This document shows, piece by piece, positions 50,309 through 64,000 of a stretch of DNA of 64,000 bases (positions within the stretch are counted from its first letter, which is position 1; the number at the start of each line of letters is the position of its first letter). The position numbers and the translations under genes are program-made. The notes beneath the pieces are model-generated. The model searched no databases. It was not told where the DNA came from and saw nothing but the letters and a program-made list of their open reading frames with translations. Source of the DNA: Deinococcus puniceus (GTDB lineage: Bacteria > Deinococcota > Deinococci > Deinococcales > Deinococcaceae); contig NZ_CP011387.1 of NCBI RefSeq assembly GCF_001644565.1, forward strand, positions 1,162,501 through 1,226,500, given 5' to 3'.

Positions 50309-51469
50309 CTACTTTTGCTCCAGCACACTCAGTCCATACGCCGTATAAGCCGCCTCGTCACTCGGCGGGTGCGTCAGGCCAGCGCGGGCGTCTCTGAGCA
50401 GGCGCTCCAGCGGCAGCGCAGGCGTCAGGGCCGCGCCCCCCGCCGTCCTCACCGCCACATCGGTGGCGTTTACGGCGGCATTGGTGGCGTAGGCTTTGGC
50501 TGCCCCGATCAGGGGCACGGAGGTGCTGTCCGGGTGCGCGTCCCACTGCTGCGTGGCGGTGAATAAAAAGGCGCGGGCAGCGTGCAGCTCGGCGGCAATT
50601 CGGCCCACCTGTTCCTGCACGCGGGGCAGCGTGGCAATCGGCGCACCCAGCGCGGTAGGGGTACGCTGGCGGGCATAGGCGGTCAGCGCGTGCAGGGCGG
50701 CCCAGCCGACTCCCAAATAAGTGGCGGCGATGGCTGTCCAGAACCAAGCCGCACTGGCCGGATGCCCGCCGCTGGGAGGGGCATGCAAGCGGGCCGCTGC
50801 GCCGTCAAACACTACGTCATGGCTGCCGCTGCCGCGCAACGCCAAAGCGCCCGTCCACGTCGGCTCTATCGTCACGCCCGCCGCTTTCAGGTCTACCCAA
50901 AAGCGCCCGACTTGCCCGTCCGGTGTGGCGGCGTTCACCAGCGCAAAGTCCAGCGCCCGCGCTCCGGTGGCCCATGTTTTGCGGCCCGAAATACGCCAAC
51001 CCATCTCATCGGGCGTGGCGGCAGTCCGGGGCAAGCCTCCACGAGAAGGGCTGCCCAGTTCCGGTTCGCTGGCGAGCGCATTGACTAGCTTTCCGTCAAG
51101 GCTGGCGTCGGCCAACGCTTTGAGCAGGTCATCCGGCAGGGTACGTCCCCCGAATGCCGCGCCCACGATATGCCCGTGCATCGCCAGAATCAGGGCCAGC
51201 CCCGCGCCCGCCTCGCCCAAGGTGGCCTGTGCCGCCGCGAATTGCGTCAGGCTCGCGCCCAAGCCGCCTTGAGTGGTGGGTAGGGTGAGGCGGGTGTATC
51301 CACTTTGGCGTAATGCTGTGGCAGCGCCCCCGGTCACGTCCTGCGCGGCTTCGCACTCTTGGGCGTGTTGGGCTATGGCCTGCGCCGCCCGCACCGTTAC
51401 AGCTTGCTGCTCGGCGGTCAGGTGAGCGGTGGGGGAGAGGGTGGGCGCAGTCGCAGGCCAAGTTGTCAC
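50309..51469 (-). CDS. Acyl-CoA dehydrogenase family protein
   Basis: 386 residues in the acyl-CoA dehydrogenase plan: N-terminal helices, a beta domain (residues 120-230, with GWRISGRKTWATGA) and C-terminal helices with ALPLERLLRDARAGLTHPPSDE. The classic catalytic Glu of the C-terminal half is not evident, so it could be one of the dehydrogenase-like monooxygenases (DszC/SfnB type). GTG 51469 lies 5 bases after TAGCTT, whose TAG is also the stop of the upstream kinase fragment. Confidence 0.8.
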   Translation of the reverse strand: MTTWPATAPTLSPTAHLTAEQQAVTVRAAQAIAQHAQECEAAQDVTGGAATALRQSGYTRLTLPTTQGGLGASLTQFAAAQATLGEAGAGLALILAMHGHIVGAAFGGRTLPDDLLKALADASLDGKLVNALASEPELGSPSRGGLPRTAATPDEMGWRISGRKTWATGARALDFALVNAATPDGQVGRFWVDLKAAGVTIEPTWTGALALRGSGSHDVVFDGAAARLHAPPSGGHPASAAWFWTAIAATYLGVGWAALHALTAYARQRTPTALGAPIATLPRVQEQVGRIAAELHAARAFLFTATQQWDAHPDSTSVPLIGAAKAYATNAAVNATDVAVRTAGGAALTPALPLERLLRDARAGLTHPPSDEAAYTAYGLSVLEQK

Positions 51470-51474
51470 AGGTC

Positions 51475-51480
51475 AAGCTA
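51475..51480 (-). promoter_or_regulatory. -10 box TAGCTT, leaderless promoter overlapping a stop codon
   Basis: TAGCTT on the minus strand is 5 bases before GTG 51469; its first three bases are the stop codon of the kinase fragment ending at 51478. Confidence 0.55.
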
Positions 51481-52026
51481 TCCCGTCAGGCACAGCGCCG
51501 ACAGTTCTTTTCCAGACAGATGCCCTGCCGCGCCGCCCATCTCGCCACACTTCCAAGAGGCGAAGGTGCAGGCCATCCGCAACGCTTCCCGCGTAGATTG
51601 TCCACTGAAATAGGCCCAAGCGAAAGCCGAGAGCAGAGCGTCACCCGCGCCGTTGGTAGAAATTATGGGGCGGGTGAATACGGCGGGTTGATGGTGCGGC
51701 GGCTGCCCCCGTTCCGACATCAGCGCTCCATCAGCCCCCAGCGAAATCACGATCACTGCCGGGTCAGACCTTTCGCGGTAGTCCCGCAGCGCGTCTAGGG
51801 GCGGGACGGTCAGCCGTTCGGCACTGAGAAAAAGTACGTCGGCATGGGCCAAAAACGGTTGGTCATAGGGATGGGCTGGGCCGGGGGTGGCCTGCAAATC
51901 CGTCACGATCTGCACGCCCACCGTCCGTGCTACGGGCAACAGCGGGCGCGTCCAGCCCACGTTGGTCAGCACGGCTACGTCAGCCCCGGCTAACTCTACT
52001 CGGAACGCCTCTGCGTCAACGTTCAA
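51478..52026 (-). pseudogene. PfkB-family sugar kinase, C-terminal half (split gene)
   Basis: 182 residues from a TTG at 52026. Carries the catalytic end of a PfkB kinase: ISTNGAGDALLSAFAW with the anion hole and catalytic Asp, and VIVISLGADGALM before it. The N-terminal half is in the preceding frame (52023-52385), with stop and start overlapping in TTGA. Joined by a one-base shift they give a normal kinase of about 300 residues, so a frameshift in one ancestral gene is the simplest reading; translation-coupled halves remain possible. Confidence 0.65.
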
Positions 52027-52385
52027 GCCATCTGTGCCTTCAAATCCCGGTGAATCTGCCGTCCGCCATTCGGCCCCGACAGCACCAGCGACAGGGGCGT
52101 ACCGAGCGCGTCCTGCACACAGGGGCGAATGCCAGCGCGGGTCAGTGTCATCCGAACCAGTTCTCCGGCAGGATCGCTTCCGGCAAAGGTCAGCAGGTTT
52201 ATCTGTGCCCCCAGACGTGCCAAAGCGTGCGCCACGTTAAACCCCACCCCACTGACGCCCAGCGTGAGGTCGTGCGGGTAGGTGGTGTTCTCAGCGTCTG
52301 GCAGAGGCAAGATGGGTGTTTGTACATGAAGCTCCGTATTAGTATTCCCGGCCACCAGCACACGCAGGGGAGGAGGAGTGAACAC
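52023..52385 (-). pseudogene. PfkB-family sugar kinase, N-terminal half (split gene)
   Basis: 120 residues. Begins LRVLVAGNTNTELHV and has the substrate motif GVSGVGFNVAHALARLGA, the usual first half of a PfkB kinase, and stops at IHRDLKAQMA where the second half takes over in another frame. GTG 52385 follows TAGCCT by 5 bases, so the promoter is intact. Confidence 0.65.
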
Positions 52386-52390
52386 GGCTC

Positions 52391-52396
52391 AGGCTA
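52391..52396 (-). promoter_or_regulatory. -10 box TAGCCT, leaderless promoter
   Basis: TAGCCT on the minus strand, 5 bases before GTG 52385. Confidence 0.6.
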
Positions 52397-52446
52397 GCGC
52401 AGCCTTAGCCCCTCACCTGCCCCATGACACTTAGCGCAAAACAGAA

Positions 52447-52452
52447 TATACT
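52447..52452 (+). promoter_or_regulatory. -10 box TATACT, near-leaderless promoter
   Basis: TATACT ends 9 bases before ATG 52462. Divergent from the TAGCCT box 50 bases away. Confidence 0.6.
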
Positions 52453-52461
52453 AAGCTCACT

Positions 52462-52920
52462 ATGTCCTACACTCCGCGTGACTCCACGGCCAGAGACTCC
52501 GCCCGCAGCGTCATTCAGGCCCGTTTTCGTGCCAGTGTAGACAGCGATGTGAGTGGGTTGGCCGCTCAGCACTGCTTCGAGCGCCAACTGCTGACGCCCG
52601 ATGGTATTCCCGCCGCGCAGCTGTGTATCGGTAGCCATGAGGCCGTGACGTACCTGATCTGGCAGTCCTTTGCTCCGGTTTGGGAAGGCGTGGTGTACAT
52701 CTACGACGGCTTCCGCACCGAGCAAAACCGCTATCTGCACGCCAAATTGCACCTGACCTTGGCCCTCGCCGCAGCGGGCGACGAAGCCACCCCCGGCGTC
52801 AAGGCCGCGCTGATGGCCGCCGAACGCGCCCTGCACACGCTCTGGCTGGCGTGGGCGGGGCATCAGGCCACCACGACGGACGCTCTGGCGCGGGCTGTGA
52901 CGGAGTTTGGCGATCTGTAG
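52462..52920 (+). CDS. Hypothetical protein, mostly helical
   Basis: 152 residues, no recognised family. Residues 1-20 are Ser/Arg/Asp rich, the middle is a beta-like stretch (VTYLIWQSFAPVWEGVVYIYDGF), and residues 95-145 are helical and Ala/Leu rich with HLTLALAAAGDEATPGVKAALMAAERAL. Two Cys (near 43 and 55), no signal peptide. A TATACT box and typical codon use support a real gene. It is followed by 408 bases without a gene before nuoA. Confidence 0.65.
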   Translation: MSYTPRDSTARDSARSVIQARFRASVDSDVSGLAAQHCFERQLLTPDGIPAAQLCIGSHEAVTYLIWQSFAPVWEGVVYIYDGFRTEQNRYLHAKLHLTLALAAAGDEATPGVKAALMAAERALHTLWLAWAGHQATTTDALARAVTEFGDL

Positions 52921-53067
52921 TGGGGACAATGCTGTCAATGGTCAGTGGGAAAGGCGTGGTGGCCGAGTTCTTCTGGCTCCAACCGGGTTCAAAGAATCTG
53001 AACATCAGCGGCAGTACACCACTGCGTTTCACGGCGTATAGCCCATAACCCTAGACTCGCCACACCT

Positions 53068-53097
53068 GCCGCATCCTGCCACTCTGGGGGATGCGGC
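53068..53097 (+). terminator. Hairpin in the gap before nuoA
   Basis: GCCGCATCC (53068-53076) pairs with GGATGCGGC (53089-53097), followed by CTGACATTCTTGT. It may end the preceding gene. Apart from this and a 6-bp CTCGTG/CACGAG hairpin at 53264-53283, the gap 52921-53328 shows no gene; the nuo promoter is not clear. Confidence 0.5.
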
Positions 53098-53315
53098 CTG
53101 ACATTCTTGTGGTCTGCTTGGCGGGGCCAGTCGTGCAGCCACTTGTGCCTTTATTCCGCCCTAGCCGCCGAGGTTCGTGATAAAACTAGGGGCGTACCAC
53201 AGCTTAATTTCCGCACAGGTTGTACGGCAAGTTCGTTTGGCCCCTCTCTTTTTTTCCTATTGCTCGTGCTGTTTTTCACGAGCTTGTAGGAAGTACGGGA
53301 GAGTTTGGGGCGCTA

Positions 53316-53320
53316 GGAGG
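53316..53320 (+). promoter_or_regulatory. Shine-Dalgarno GGAGG that points to an ATC start for nuoA
   Basis: GGAGG at 53316-53320 is 8 bases before ATC 53329, but 32 bases before the first ATG (53353), too far to serve that ATG. Confidence 0.5.
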
Positions 53321-53328
53321 GCAGTCTT

Positions 53329-53688
53329 ATCGAATACGCGAATTTTGTCATCATGCTGCTGATCGCCGTTGGAATTGGCGTGCTGGCCGTCATCGTCAGC
53401 GCCATCCTGGGGCCGAAAAAAGCCAGCCGCGCCAAACTGATGGCCTACGAGAGCGGCAACGATCCCGAAGGCGGCGGCGTGGGCACCGGCCAGCGCTTCC
53501 CGGTTCATTTTTACCTCGTCGCCATGTTGTTCATCATCTTCGACATCGAAACCGCCTTCTTTTACCCGCTGGCGGTGGCCTATCAGAAGCTGATTCCCTT
53601 CGCCTTCTATGAGGCGCTGGCCTTCGTGCTGTTGCTGCTGGTGGGCTACTACTACATCCTGCGAAAAGGGGTGCTGGAGTGGGCGTAA
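53329..53688 (+). CDS. nuoA: NADH-quinone oxidoreductase subunit A
   Basis: 119 residues if it begins at ATC 53329, 111 from ATG 53353. Three membrane helices; GPKKASRAKLMAYESGNDP and FPVHFYLVAMLFIIFDIE are the NuoA/Nqo7 hallmarks. ATC is preferred because only it has an SD at proper distance, the frame is closed by TAG just upstream with no ATG/GTG/TTG in between, and the extra Ile-Glu-Tyr-Ala-Asn-Phe-Val-Ile fits the N-terminal helix of Thermus Nqo7 (my recollection). First gene of the complex I operon. Confidence 0.85.
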   Translation: MEYANFVIMLLIAVGIGVLAVIVSAILGPKKASRAKLMAYESGNDPEGGGVGTGQRFPVHFYLVAMLFIIFDIETAFFYPLAVAYQKLIPFAFYEALAFVLLLLVGYYYILRKGVLEWA

Positions 53689-53726
53689 CGGCGGCCCGGC
53701 AGTGAGTGCTGCGCCGCGTAACACAC

Positions 53727-53807
53727 GTCTAAGAGTCTGAGAACAGCACACGGCTCTGGCAATCCCACACTCTTGATGCTCAGGCCCAGACCTTTAGACC
53801 CTTAGAC
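53727..53807. repeat. Family 1 facing pair between nuoA and nuoB
   Basis: GTCTAAGAGTCTGAG at 53727-53741 and AGACCTTTAGACCCTTAGAC at 53788-53807, inverted; fills the 150-base gap inside the operon. Confidence 0.7.
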
Positions 53808-53839
53808 AAGCTCCTTACACGCAAGCCAGAGGTAGATGT

Positions 53840-54376
53840 ATGCCACTCAAAGAACTGTTCGAACGCGACTGGCAGGAACTGGAATCCGAAGGCGTCCTGT
53901 TTTCCAGCCTAGAAAAACTGGTGGCGTGGGGCCGCAGCAATTCCATGTGGCCCGCCACCTTCGGCCTCGCCTGCTGCGCCATCGAAATGATGAGCAGCAC
54001 CGATGGACGCAACGATCTGGCCCGCTTCGGCTCCGAGGTGTTCCGCGCCTCGCCCCGGCAGGCCGACGTGATGATCGTGGCTGGACGCCTCAGCAAAAAA
54101 ATGGCCCCGATTATGCGGCGGGTGTACGACCAGATGCCCGACCCCAAATGGGTGATCAGCATGGGCGCGTGCGCCAGCAGCGGCGGCATGTTCAACAACT
54201 ACGCGATTGTGCAAAACGTAGACAGCGTGGTGCCCGTCGACATCTTCGTGCCCGGTTGCCCGCCTCGCCCCGAGGCTCTGATCTACGCCGTGATGCAGCT
54301 TCAGAAGAAAGTGCGCGGCGAAGCCTTTGACCAGTTGGGCCACCAGTTGCCGATGGTGGATGCGTGGACACGGTGA
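53840..54376 (+). CDS. nuoB: NADH-quinone oxidoreductase subunit B
   Basis: 178 residues. Ligands of iron-sulfur cluster N2 are all present: Cys45-Cys46, Cys111 and Cys140 in GCPPRPEAL. It passes electrons from the peripheral arm to quinone next to NuoD. AGAGG stands before the ATG. Located after the repeat-filled gap from nuoA. Confidence 0.96.
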   Translation: MPLKELFERDWQELESEGVLFSSLEKLVAWGRSNSMWPATFGLACCAIEMMSSTDGRNDLARFGSEVFRASPRQADVMIVAGRLSKKMAPIMRRVYDQMPDPKWVISMGACASSGGMFNNYAIVQNVDSVVPVDIFVPGCPPRPEALIYAVMQLQKKVRGEAFDQLGHQLPMVDAWTR

Positions 54377-54389
54377 AGGGGGGAAGACT

Positions 54390-55157
54390 GTGACGGGCGG
54401 TAATGATGGTTCTGGCAGCGGCGAAAAGCTGACCGGACGCAATGCCAGCATGCAGAGTTCTCAGAGCCAACCCGTGCGGCCTGTGGCGGAAATCCGGCCC
54501 GTGCCCGTAGACGACCCCAGTGTGGGGCGGCATTCGCTGGCCGCGCAGGGCCTCAATCCTGCCGATCCCCGTGACGTGACCCCGCTGATGGCCGCGCTGG
54601 GCCTCATCGAAGACGACGCTGCCGAACCCACCGCCATCGTGCCCGCCGAGCAACTGCGCGACATTGCTATGCAGCTCAAAGCACGCGGCTTCATGCTGAT
54701 GGACACGGTGGGCATCGACTACAGCGCCTACACCAGCCCGCGGCCCAAGCGTTTTGCGGTGCTGCACAACGTTTACCATCCCGACGACCACCGCCGCCTG
54801 TTCTTGCGCGTGTGGTTGCACGACGGCGAACCGCTGGACAGCCTGTATCCGGTCTGGAAGGCGGCCAACTACTTAGAGCGCGAGGTGTACGACTTGATGG
54901 GTGTGGAGTTTGTGGGTCACCCCGATTTGCGTAAAGTCCTGACGCCCGACGATCTGGAAGGCCACCCGCTCCGCAAGGATTTCCCGTTGGGCGAAACGCC
55001 GACGCTGTTCCGCGAGGGCCGTTTCCTTGACCCGGCCACCTTCCGCGCAGGCCTGAGCGGGCAGCAACGCGGCCTGACCGGATACCGGGGAGAGCTGCGC
55101 CGGGGCCAGGGCGAAGACCGGATGCCGCCCGTGATGCCGGAAGGTGGGCCGAAGTGA
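54390..55157 (+). CDS. nuoC: NADH-quinone oxidoreductase subunit C
   Basis: 255 residues from GTG 54390. The 30-kDa-subunit signature [24 protein letters not shown] and the [14 protein letters not shown] segment are clear. The first 60 residues are Gly/Ser rich and not conserved; ATG 54450 is an alternative start. GGGGGG lies 6 bases before GTG 54390. It forms the peripheral arm with NuoD. Confidence 0.93.
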   Translation: MTGGNDGSGSGEKLTGRNASMQSSQSQPVRPVAEIRPVPVDDPSVGRHSLAAQGLNPADPRDVTPLMAALGLIEDDAAEPTAIVPAEQLRDIAMQLKARGFMLMDTVGIDYSAYTSPRPKRFAVLHNVYHPDDHRRLFLRVWLHDGEPLDSLYPVWKAANYLEREVYDLMGVEFVGHPDLRKVLTPDDLEGHPLRKDFPLGETPTLFREGRFLDPATFRAGLSGQQRGLTGYRGELRRGQGEDRMPPVMPEGGPK

Positions 55158-55188
55158 GCGGGGCGGTCAGTGGAAGCGTGCGAAGGGC

Positions 55189-55300
55189 GTCTAAGGGTCA
55201 AGGGTCACAGCGTTTATACACACAGTGTCTAAGAACAGAGCAGACCCAGACATTAGCGGCCCAGCACCTTAGACCCTCAGACCCTTTGACCCTTAGACCC
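55189..55300. repeat. Family 1 facing pair between nuoC and nuoD
   Basis: GTCTAAGGGTCAAGGGTCA at 55189-55207 and CTTAGACCCTCAGACCCTTT and onward at 55268-55300, inverted, with another GTCTAAGAAC at 55227. Ends 9 bases before the nuoD SD. Confidence 0.8.
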
Positions 55301-55317
55301 GCGCTGGAGGCAACCCC

Positions 55318-56549
<1,232 letters not shown>

Positions 56550-56553
<4 letters not shown>

Positions 56554-57041
56554 CGGGGATGGATTCCATAGAGCGAATGGTACGAACGAACGGACGCATC
56601 AATGCGGCAATGATTGATGGGCTGGAACCGGACGACTGGAACCTTACGGACGGCCTGGGCGGGGAAAGCATTCGGGATCAACTGACCCATATTGCTCATT
56701 TTCGCTACGGATGGCTGAAGGAACTTGCGCCCGAACATATGGGAAATGCTCGCGCCACCATGAAGCGCGGTGACGACGGCAGTATTCAAATGCTGATCAG
56801 CGAACCGGAAGACATCAAAACATCTTTGTTGGACGGTGATGAAGCTGCGTTTCAGGCTGTTCAAGCCGCCAAAGCACAGGGCCGGAGCTTTGAAGGATAC
56901 GCCGATCCAGCCATGATTCTTGCCCGAACTTTGGCGCACGATGCCAATCATCGGGGAACCATCATGAGTGTTTTGCGGATTAATGGCAGAAAACGGCCTG
57001 AAATTCGCCAAGCAATGTATGGGCTATGGGGAGAAGAATGA
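56550..57041 (+). CDS. DinB-like (DUF1572-type) protein inserted in the nuo operon
   Basis: 163 residues, four-helix-bundle pattern. The three metal histidines of the DinB/YfiT fold are likely His47 (DQLTHIAH), His130 and His134 (LAHDANHRG). Not a complex I subunit. It overlaps nuoD (GTGA) and nuoE (ATGA) by 4 bases each, so it is translated as part of the operon, yet its sequence is visibly richer in A and T than both neighbours, as expected of an acquired gene. DinB-fold enzymes often use bacillithiol or mycothiol. ATG 56559 is an alternative start. Confidence 0.78.
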
Positions 57042-57648
57042 CCTATTTTGAAGATAAACAACCCCTCGTGGCCGACATTTTCAGCCGCTATCCGGCCTCG
57101 CCGCAGGGCCGCCGCTCGGCGCTCATGCCCTTGCTGCGTGAAGTCCAGAACGCTTACGGCTACGTGTCCGAACCTCAGATGACCGAAATTGCCGCGCTGT
57201 GCGGCACGACGGCCACCGAAGTTCGCAGCGTCATGAGCTTTTATTCCACGTACCACACGGTGCCTACAGGCAAATACCACCTTCAAGTCTGTTCTACGCT
57301 GATGTGTTCCTTGGCGGGCAGCGACGAACTGTGGGATCACCTCGTGGAGACGCTGGACGTGCAACCCGGCGAAGTGTCGCCCGATGGCCGATTCAGCGTG
57401 CAGAAGGTGGAATGCCTCGGCTCCTGCGGTACGGCCCCCATGATGCAGATTGGTGATGAGGGCTACTACGAGAACGTGACCCCCAGCAAGTGCGCCCGCA
57501 TTCTGGCCGCCCTGCACGCCGACGCGCCGCCCACGCCCGACAACCCTGTGCCCGTGACCGTGAACGCCGAGGGGCGGCAAACGCTGGCAAACGGAGACAT
57601 GGTGGGGGCCAGTATCGGCGGTCTTTCTCCCCTGACCGGAGGCACCGC

Positions 57649-57652
<4 letters not shown>
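57038..57652 (+). CDS. nuoE: NADH-quinone oxidoreductase subunit E
   Basis: 204 residues. Thioredoxin-like [2Fe-2S] subunit: Cys in VCSTLMC, and [10 protein letters not shown], hold cluster N1a. Its C-terminal 50 residues are Pro/Asn rich. ATG 57038 overlaps the DinB-like stop by 4 bases. With NuoF and NuoG it forms the NADH-oxidising module. Confidence 0.95.
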
Positions 57653-62368
<4,716 letters not shown>

Positions 62369-62444
62369 ATGTTAATCTTGCCTGTCTTCTGCCCACTCCA
62401 AATCATTTCCTTATCACTCACTCGTTTCACTGCCGGAGGCAACT

Positions 62445-62984
62445 ATGGGCGTCCTTGAGATCGCCAAGGGCATGGGCATCACGCTCGGCAAACTGTTTCA
62501 AAAGCCCGTGACTGTCAGCTACCCCGAACAGCGGGCCACCCTGCAACCCCGCTTTCGTGGGCGGCATGTGCTGACCCGCCACCCCGGCACCAACCTGGAA
62601 AAGTGCATCGGCTGTAGCCTATGCGCCGCCGCCTGCCCCGCCTACGCCATATACGTGGAGGCCGCCGAAAACGACCCCGCCAACCCCACCAGCCCCGGCG
62701 AACGCTACGCCAGCGTGTACGAGATCAACATGCTGCGCTGCATCTTCTGCGGCATGTGTGAGGAAGCCTGCCCCACCGGAGCGGTGGTCATGGGCAACGA
62801 GTTCGAGATGGCCGATTACCGCTACGGCGACTTCGTGTATGCCAAAGAAGACATGCTGGTGGGTGTGGAAGGCAGCTTGCCCCAGCGCCGCGAAGCCGCC
62901 CGCAAAGGTCAACCGGTGCGGCTCGGCTTCAAGGTGGAAGGCGGCCCCAGAGCCGAATTGGAGGGGGTGACGTACCCTCAATGA
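62445..62984 (+). CDS. nuoI: NADH-quinone oxidoreductase subunit I
   Basis: 179 residues. Two [4Fe-4S] binding sets: [12 protein letters not shown] and [12 protein letters not shown] (clusters N6a and N6b). CCGGAGG lies 6 bases before the ATG. The end overlaps nuoJ by 4 bases. Confidence 0.96.
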   Translation: MGVLEIAKGMGITLGKLFQKPVTVSYPEQRATLQPRFRGRHVLTRHPGTNLEKCIGCSLCAAACPAYAIYVEAAENDPANPTSPGERYASVYEINMLRCIFCGMCEEACPTGAVVMGNEFEMADYRYGDFVYAKEDMLVGVEGSLPQRREAARKGQPVRLGFKVEGGPRAELEGVTYPQ

Positions 62985-63625
62985 TGCTCGCGTTCATCAT
63001 TCTCGGCGCTCTGGCGCTCGTGGGCGGTGTCATCACAATTGCTGCCCGCAACGCCGTTCATGCCGCACTTGGCCTTGTCGCCACGTTGCTGTGCGTGGGC
63101 GGTCTGTTCGCCACCATGAACGCCTCATTCTTGGCGGCCACACAGGTCATCGTGTACGCCGGGGCCATCATGGTGCTGTTCCTGTTCGTCATCATGCTCC
63201 TCAATGCCAACCAACCCGTGACCGGGCGCGATCCGGTGCCCTTAGTGCGCGAACTGGCGGGCATCGGCGGCACGCTGCTGGCCGGGGCCTTCGTGGTGCT
63301 GGCCTTCACTTACGAAGACCCCCGCCCCCTGACCGAATCGGCGGCGGCTCTGCGTGACGGCACAGCGGGCGCCATTGGCGAAACGCTGCTCACCCGCTTT
63401 TTGCTCCCGTTCGAGGCAGTCAGTGTGCTGCTGCTCGTAGCTATCGTGGGCGCAGTGGCGCTGGTGCAGCGGCCTGTGCCCCAGCCGGACGGCGTGCCAG
63501 ACACCGAACCCGCTGGCGTGCTGTCTCCGGAGACTGGCCTGATTTTTGAAGCGGTGAACCAACAAGCGGCCCTCAAACAAACTGTACTGAAAGAAGCCAC
63601 ACTGGAAGAAAGGGGGCGTGCCTGA
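62981..63625 (+). CDS. nuoJ: NADH-quinone oxidoreductase subunit J
   Basis: 214 residues with five membrane helices. [17 protein letters not shown] and the segment [20 protein letters not shown] are the NuoJ/ND6 signs. Longer than E. coli NuoJ because of a Pro/Gln-rich tail. Start is in ATGA overlap with nuoI; stop overlaps nuoK (TGATG). Confidence 0.93.
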   Translation: MMLAFIILGALALVGGVITIAARNAVHAALGLVATLLCVGGLFATMNASFLAATQVIVYAGAIMVLFLFVIMLLNANQPVTGRDPVPLVRELAGIGGTLLAGAFVVLAFTYEDPRPLTESAAALRDGTAGAIGETLLTRFLLPFEAVSVLLLVAIVGAVALVQRPVPQPDGVPDTEPAGVLSPETGLIFEAVNQQAALKQTVLKEATLEERGRA

Positions 63626-63927
63626 TGGTTCCCACCACGTATTACATCGCGCTGTCGGGCCTCCTGTTCGCGCTCGGCATGATCGGCGTCCTCACCCGCC
63701 GCACCGCCATCATGGTGTTCCTGAGCGTAGAGCTGATGCTGAACGCCGCCAACATCGCCCTCGTCGCCTTTGCCCGCTCGTGGGGCGACTTGACCGGGCA
63801 AACCGCCGTGTTCATCGTCATGACCTTGGCTGCCGCCGAAGTCGCCATCGGTCTCGCCATCATCATCGCCATCTTCCGCAAGCGGGAAACCACCAACGTG
63901 GATGATCTCGCCACCCTCAAAGGCTGA
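63625..63927 (+). CDS. nuoK: NADH-quinone oxidoreductase subunit K
   Basis: 100 residues, three membrane helices. [20 protein letters not shown] and [18 protein letters not shown] carry the two membrane Glu that belong to the proton path. Starts in the TGATG of nuoJ. Confidence 0.96.
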   Translation: MVPTTYYIALSGLLFALGMIGVLTRRTAIMVFLSVELMLNAANIALVAFARSWGDLTGQTAVFIVMTLAAAEVAIGLAIIIAIFRKRETTNVDDLATLKG

Positions 63928-64000
63928 GTGCAGACAGTGCCCCTTTATCTTCTCCCGCTGTTTCCGCTCCTCGGCTTCGCCCTGCTGATCTGCCTGCCGC
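63928..64000 (+). CDS. nuoL: NADH-quinone oxidoreductase subunit L, 5' end only
   Basis: A GTG follows the nuoK stop with no gap and opens a hydrophobic frame, Leu-Tyr-Leu-Leu-Pro-Leu-Phe-Pro-Leu-Leu-Gly-Phe, the usual NuoL N-terminus. It continues past the window edge; GTG 63937 is a second possible start. Confidence 0.75.
   Translation, partial: MQTVPLYLLPLFPLLGFALLICLP

Overview
The window is a GC-rich bacterial chromosome segment that looks like Deinococcus. Evidence: a large set of genes whose start codon sits only 5-9 bases after a TANNNT box (leaderless promoters, well known in Deinococcus), a DUF1999 acetyltransferase-like gene typical of Deinococcus-Thermus, a nuo operon in the same gene order as Thermus nqo, and a collagen-like beta-barrel surface protein fitting the Deinococcus envelope. 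The species cannot be named from sequence alone. No rRNA, tRNA, CRISPR array, integrase or intact insertion sequence was recognised.

Layout. 1-7.3 kb: end of a surface protein, two tandem adenine-phosphoribosyltransferase-like genes, a B12-binding MerR regulator (CarH-like photoreceptor signature) coupled to an NDUFA9-like dehydrogenase, an acidic disordered protein, a crotonase and an HD phosphohydrolase. 7.4-19.7 kb: a degenerate-kinase membrane protein, a BMP-type nucleoside-binding protein, an MBL hydrolase, a translationally coupled pair of lipoproteins (one a subtilisin), guaA, and msrP-msrQ. 19.7-28.1 kb: nucleoside ABC transporter (permease, permease, ATPase), an SsuD-like monooxygenase, and a sugar ABC transporter with a LacI-type palindrome. 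28.4-37 kb: tsaB, ccmB, ccmA, ccdA, a thioredoxin-like protein, a class A PBP, a response regulator and an acyl-CoA ligase. 37.3-52.9 kb: many small monocistronic genes, mostly with leaderless promoters (deaminase, sugar kinase, nucleotidyltransferase, DUF1999, HMA-like, DUF503, lepB, patatin, Ser/Thr kinase, GH13, LCP, phospholipase D-like, methyltransferase, acyl-CoA dehydrogenase, a split PfkB kinase). 53.3-64 kb: respiratory complex I operon nuoA-nuoL, running off the right edge, interrupted by a DinB-like gene.

How parts fit. The BMP binding protein at 9.7 kb and the ATPase/permeases at 19.7-23.3 kb probably form one nucleoside importer although the genes lie 9 kb apart; guaA and the phosphoribosyltransferases belong to purine metabolism in the same neighbourhood. 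ccmA/ccmB/ccdA and the thioredoxin-like protein are cytochrome c maturation parts. SD-led genes form the operons (nuo, ABC transporters), whereas single genes are mostly leaderless.

Three dispersed intergenic repeat families overlie this: family 1 (GTCTAAGGGTC arrays, often in facing pairs), family 2 (GATCGTGGATCGTGG, which also supplies N-terminal codons of CcmA and CcmB) and family 3 (a long imperfect palindrome with CCCCTTGAGGGGG arms). No clearly new multi-gene system was found. The best leads are the repeat families and their intrusion into coding ends, the CarH-like operon, a pseudokinase-TM-PEGA-like protein, a probable ATC start for nuoA, and a duplicated leaderless mini-ORF before the patatin gene.
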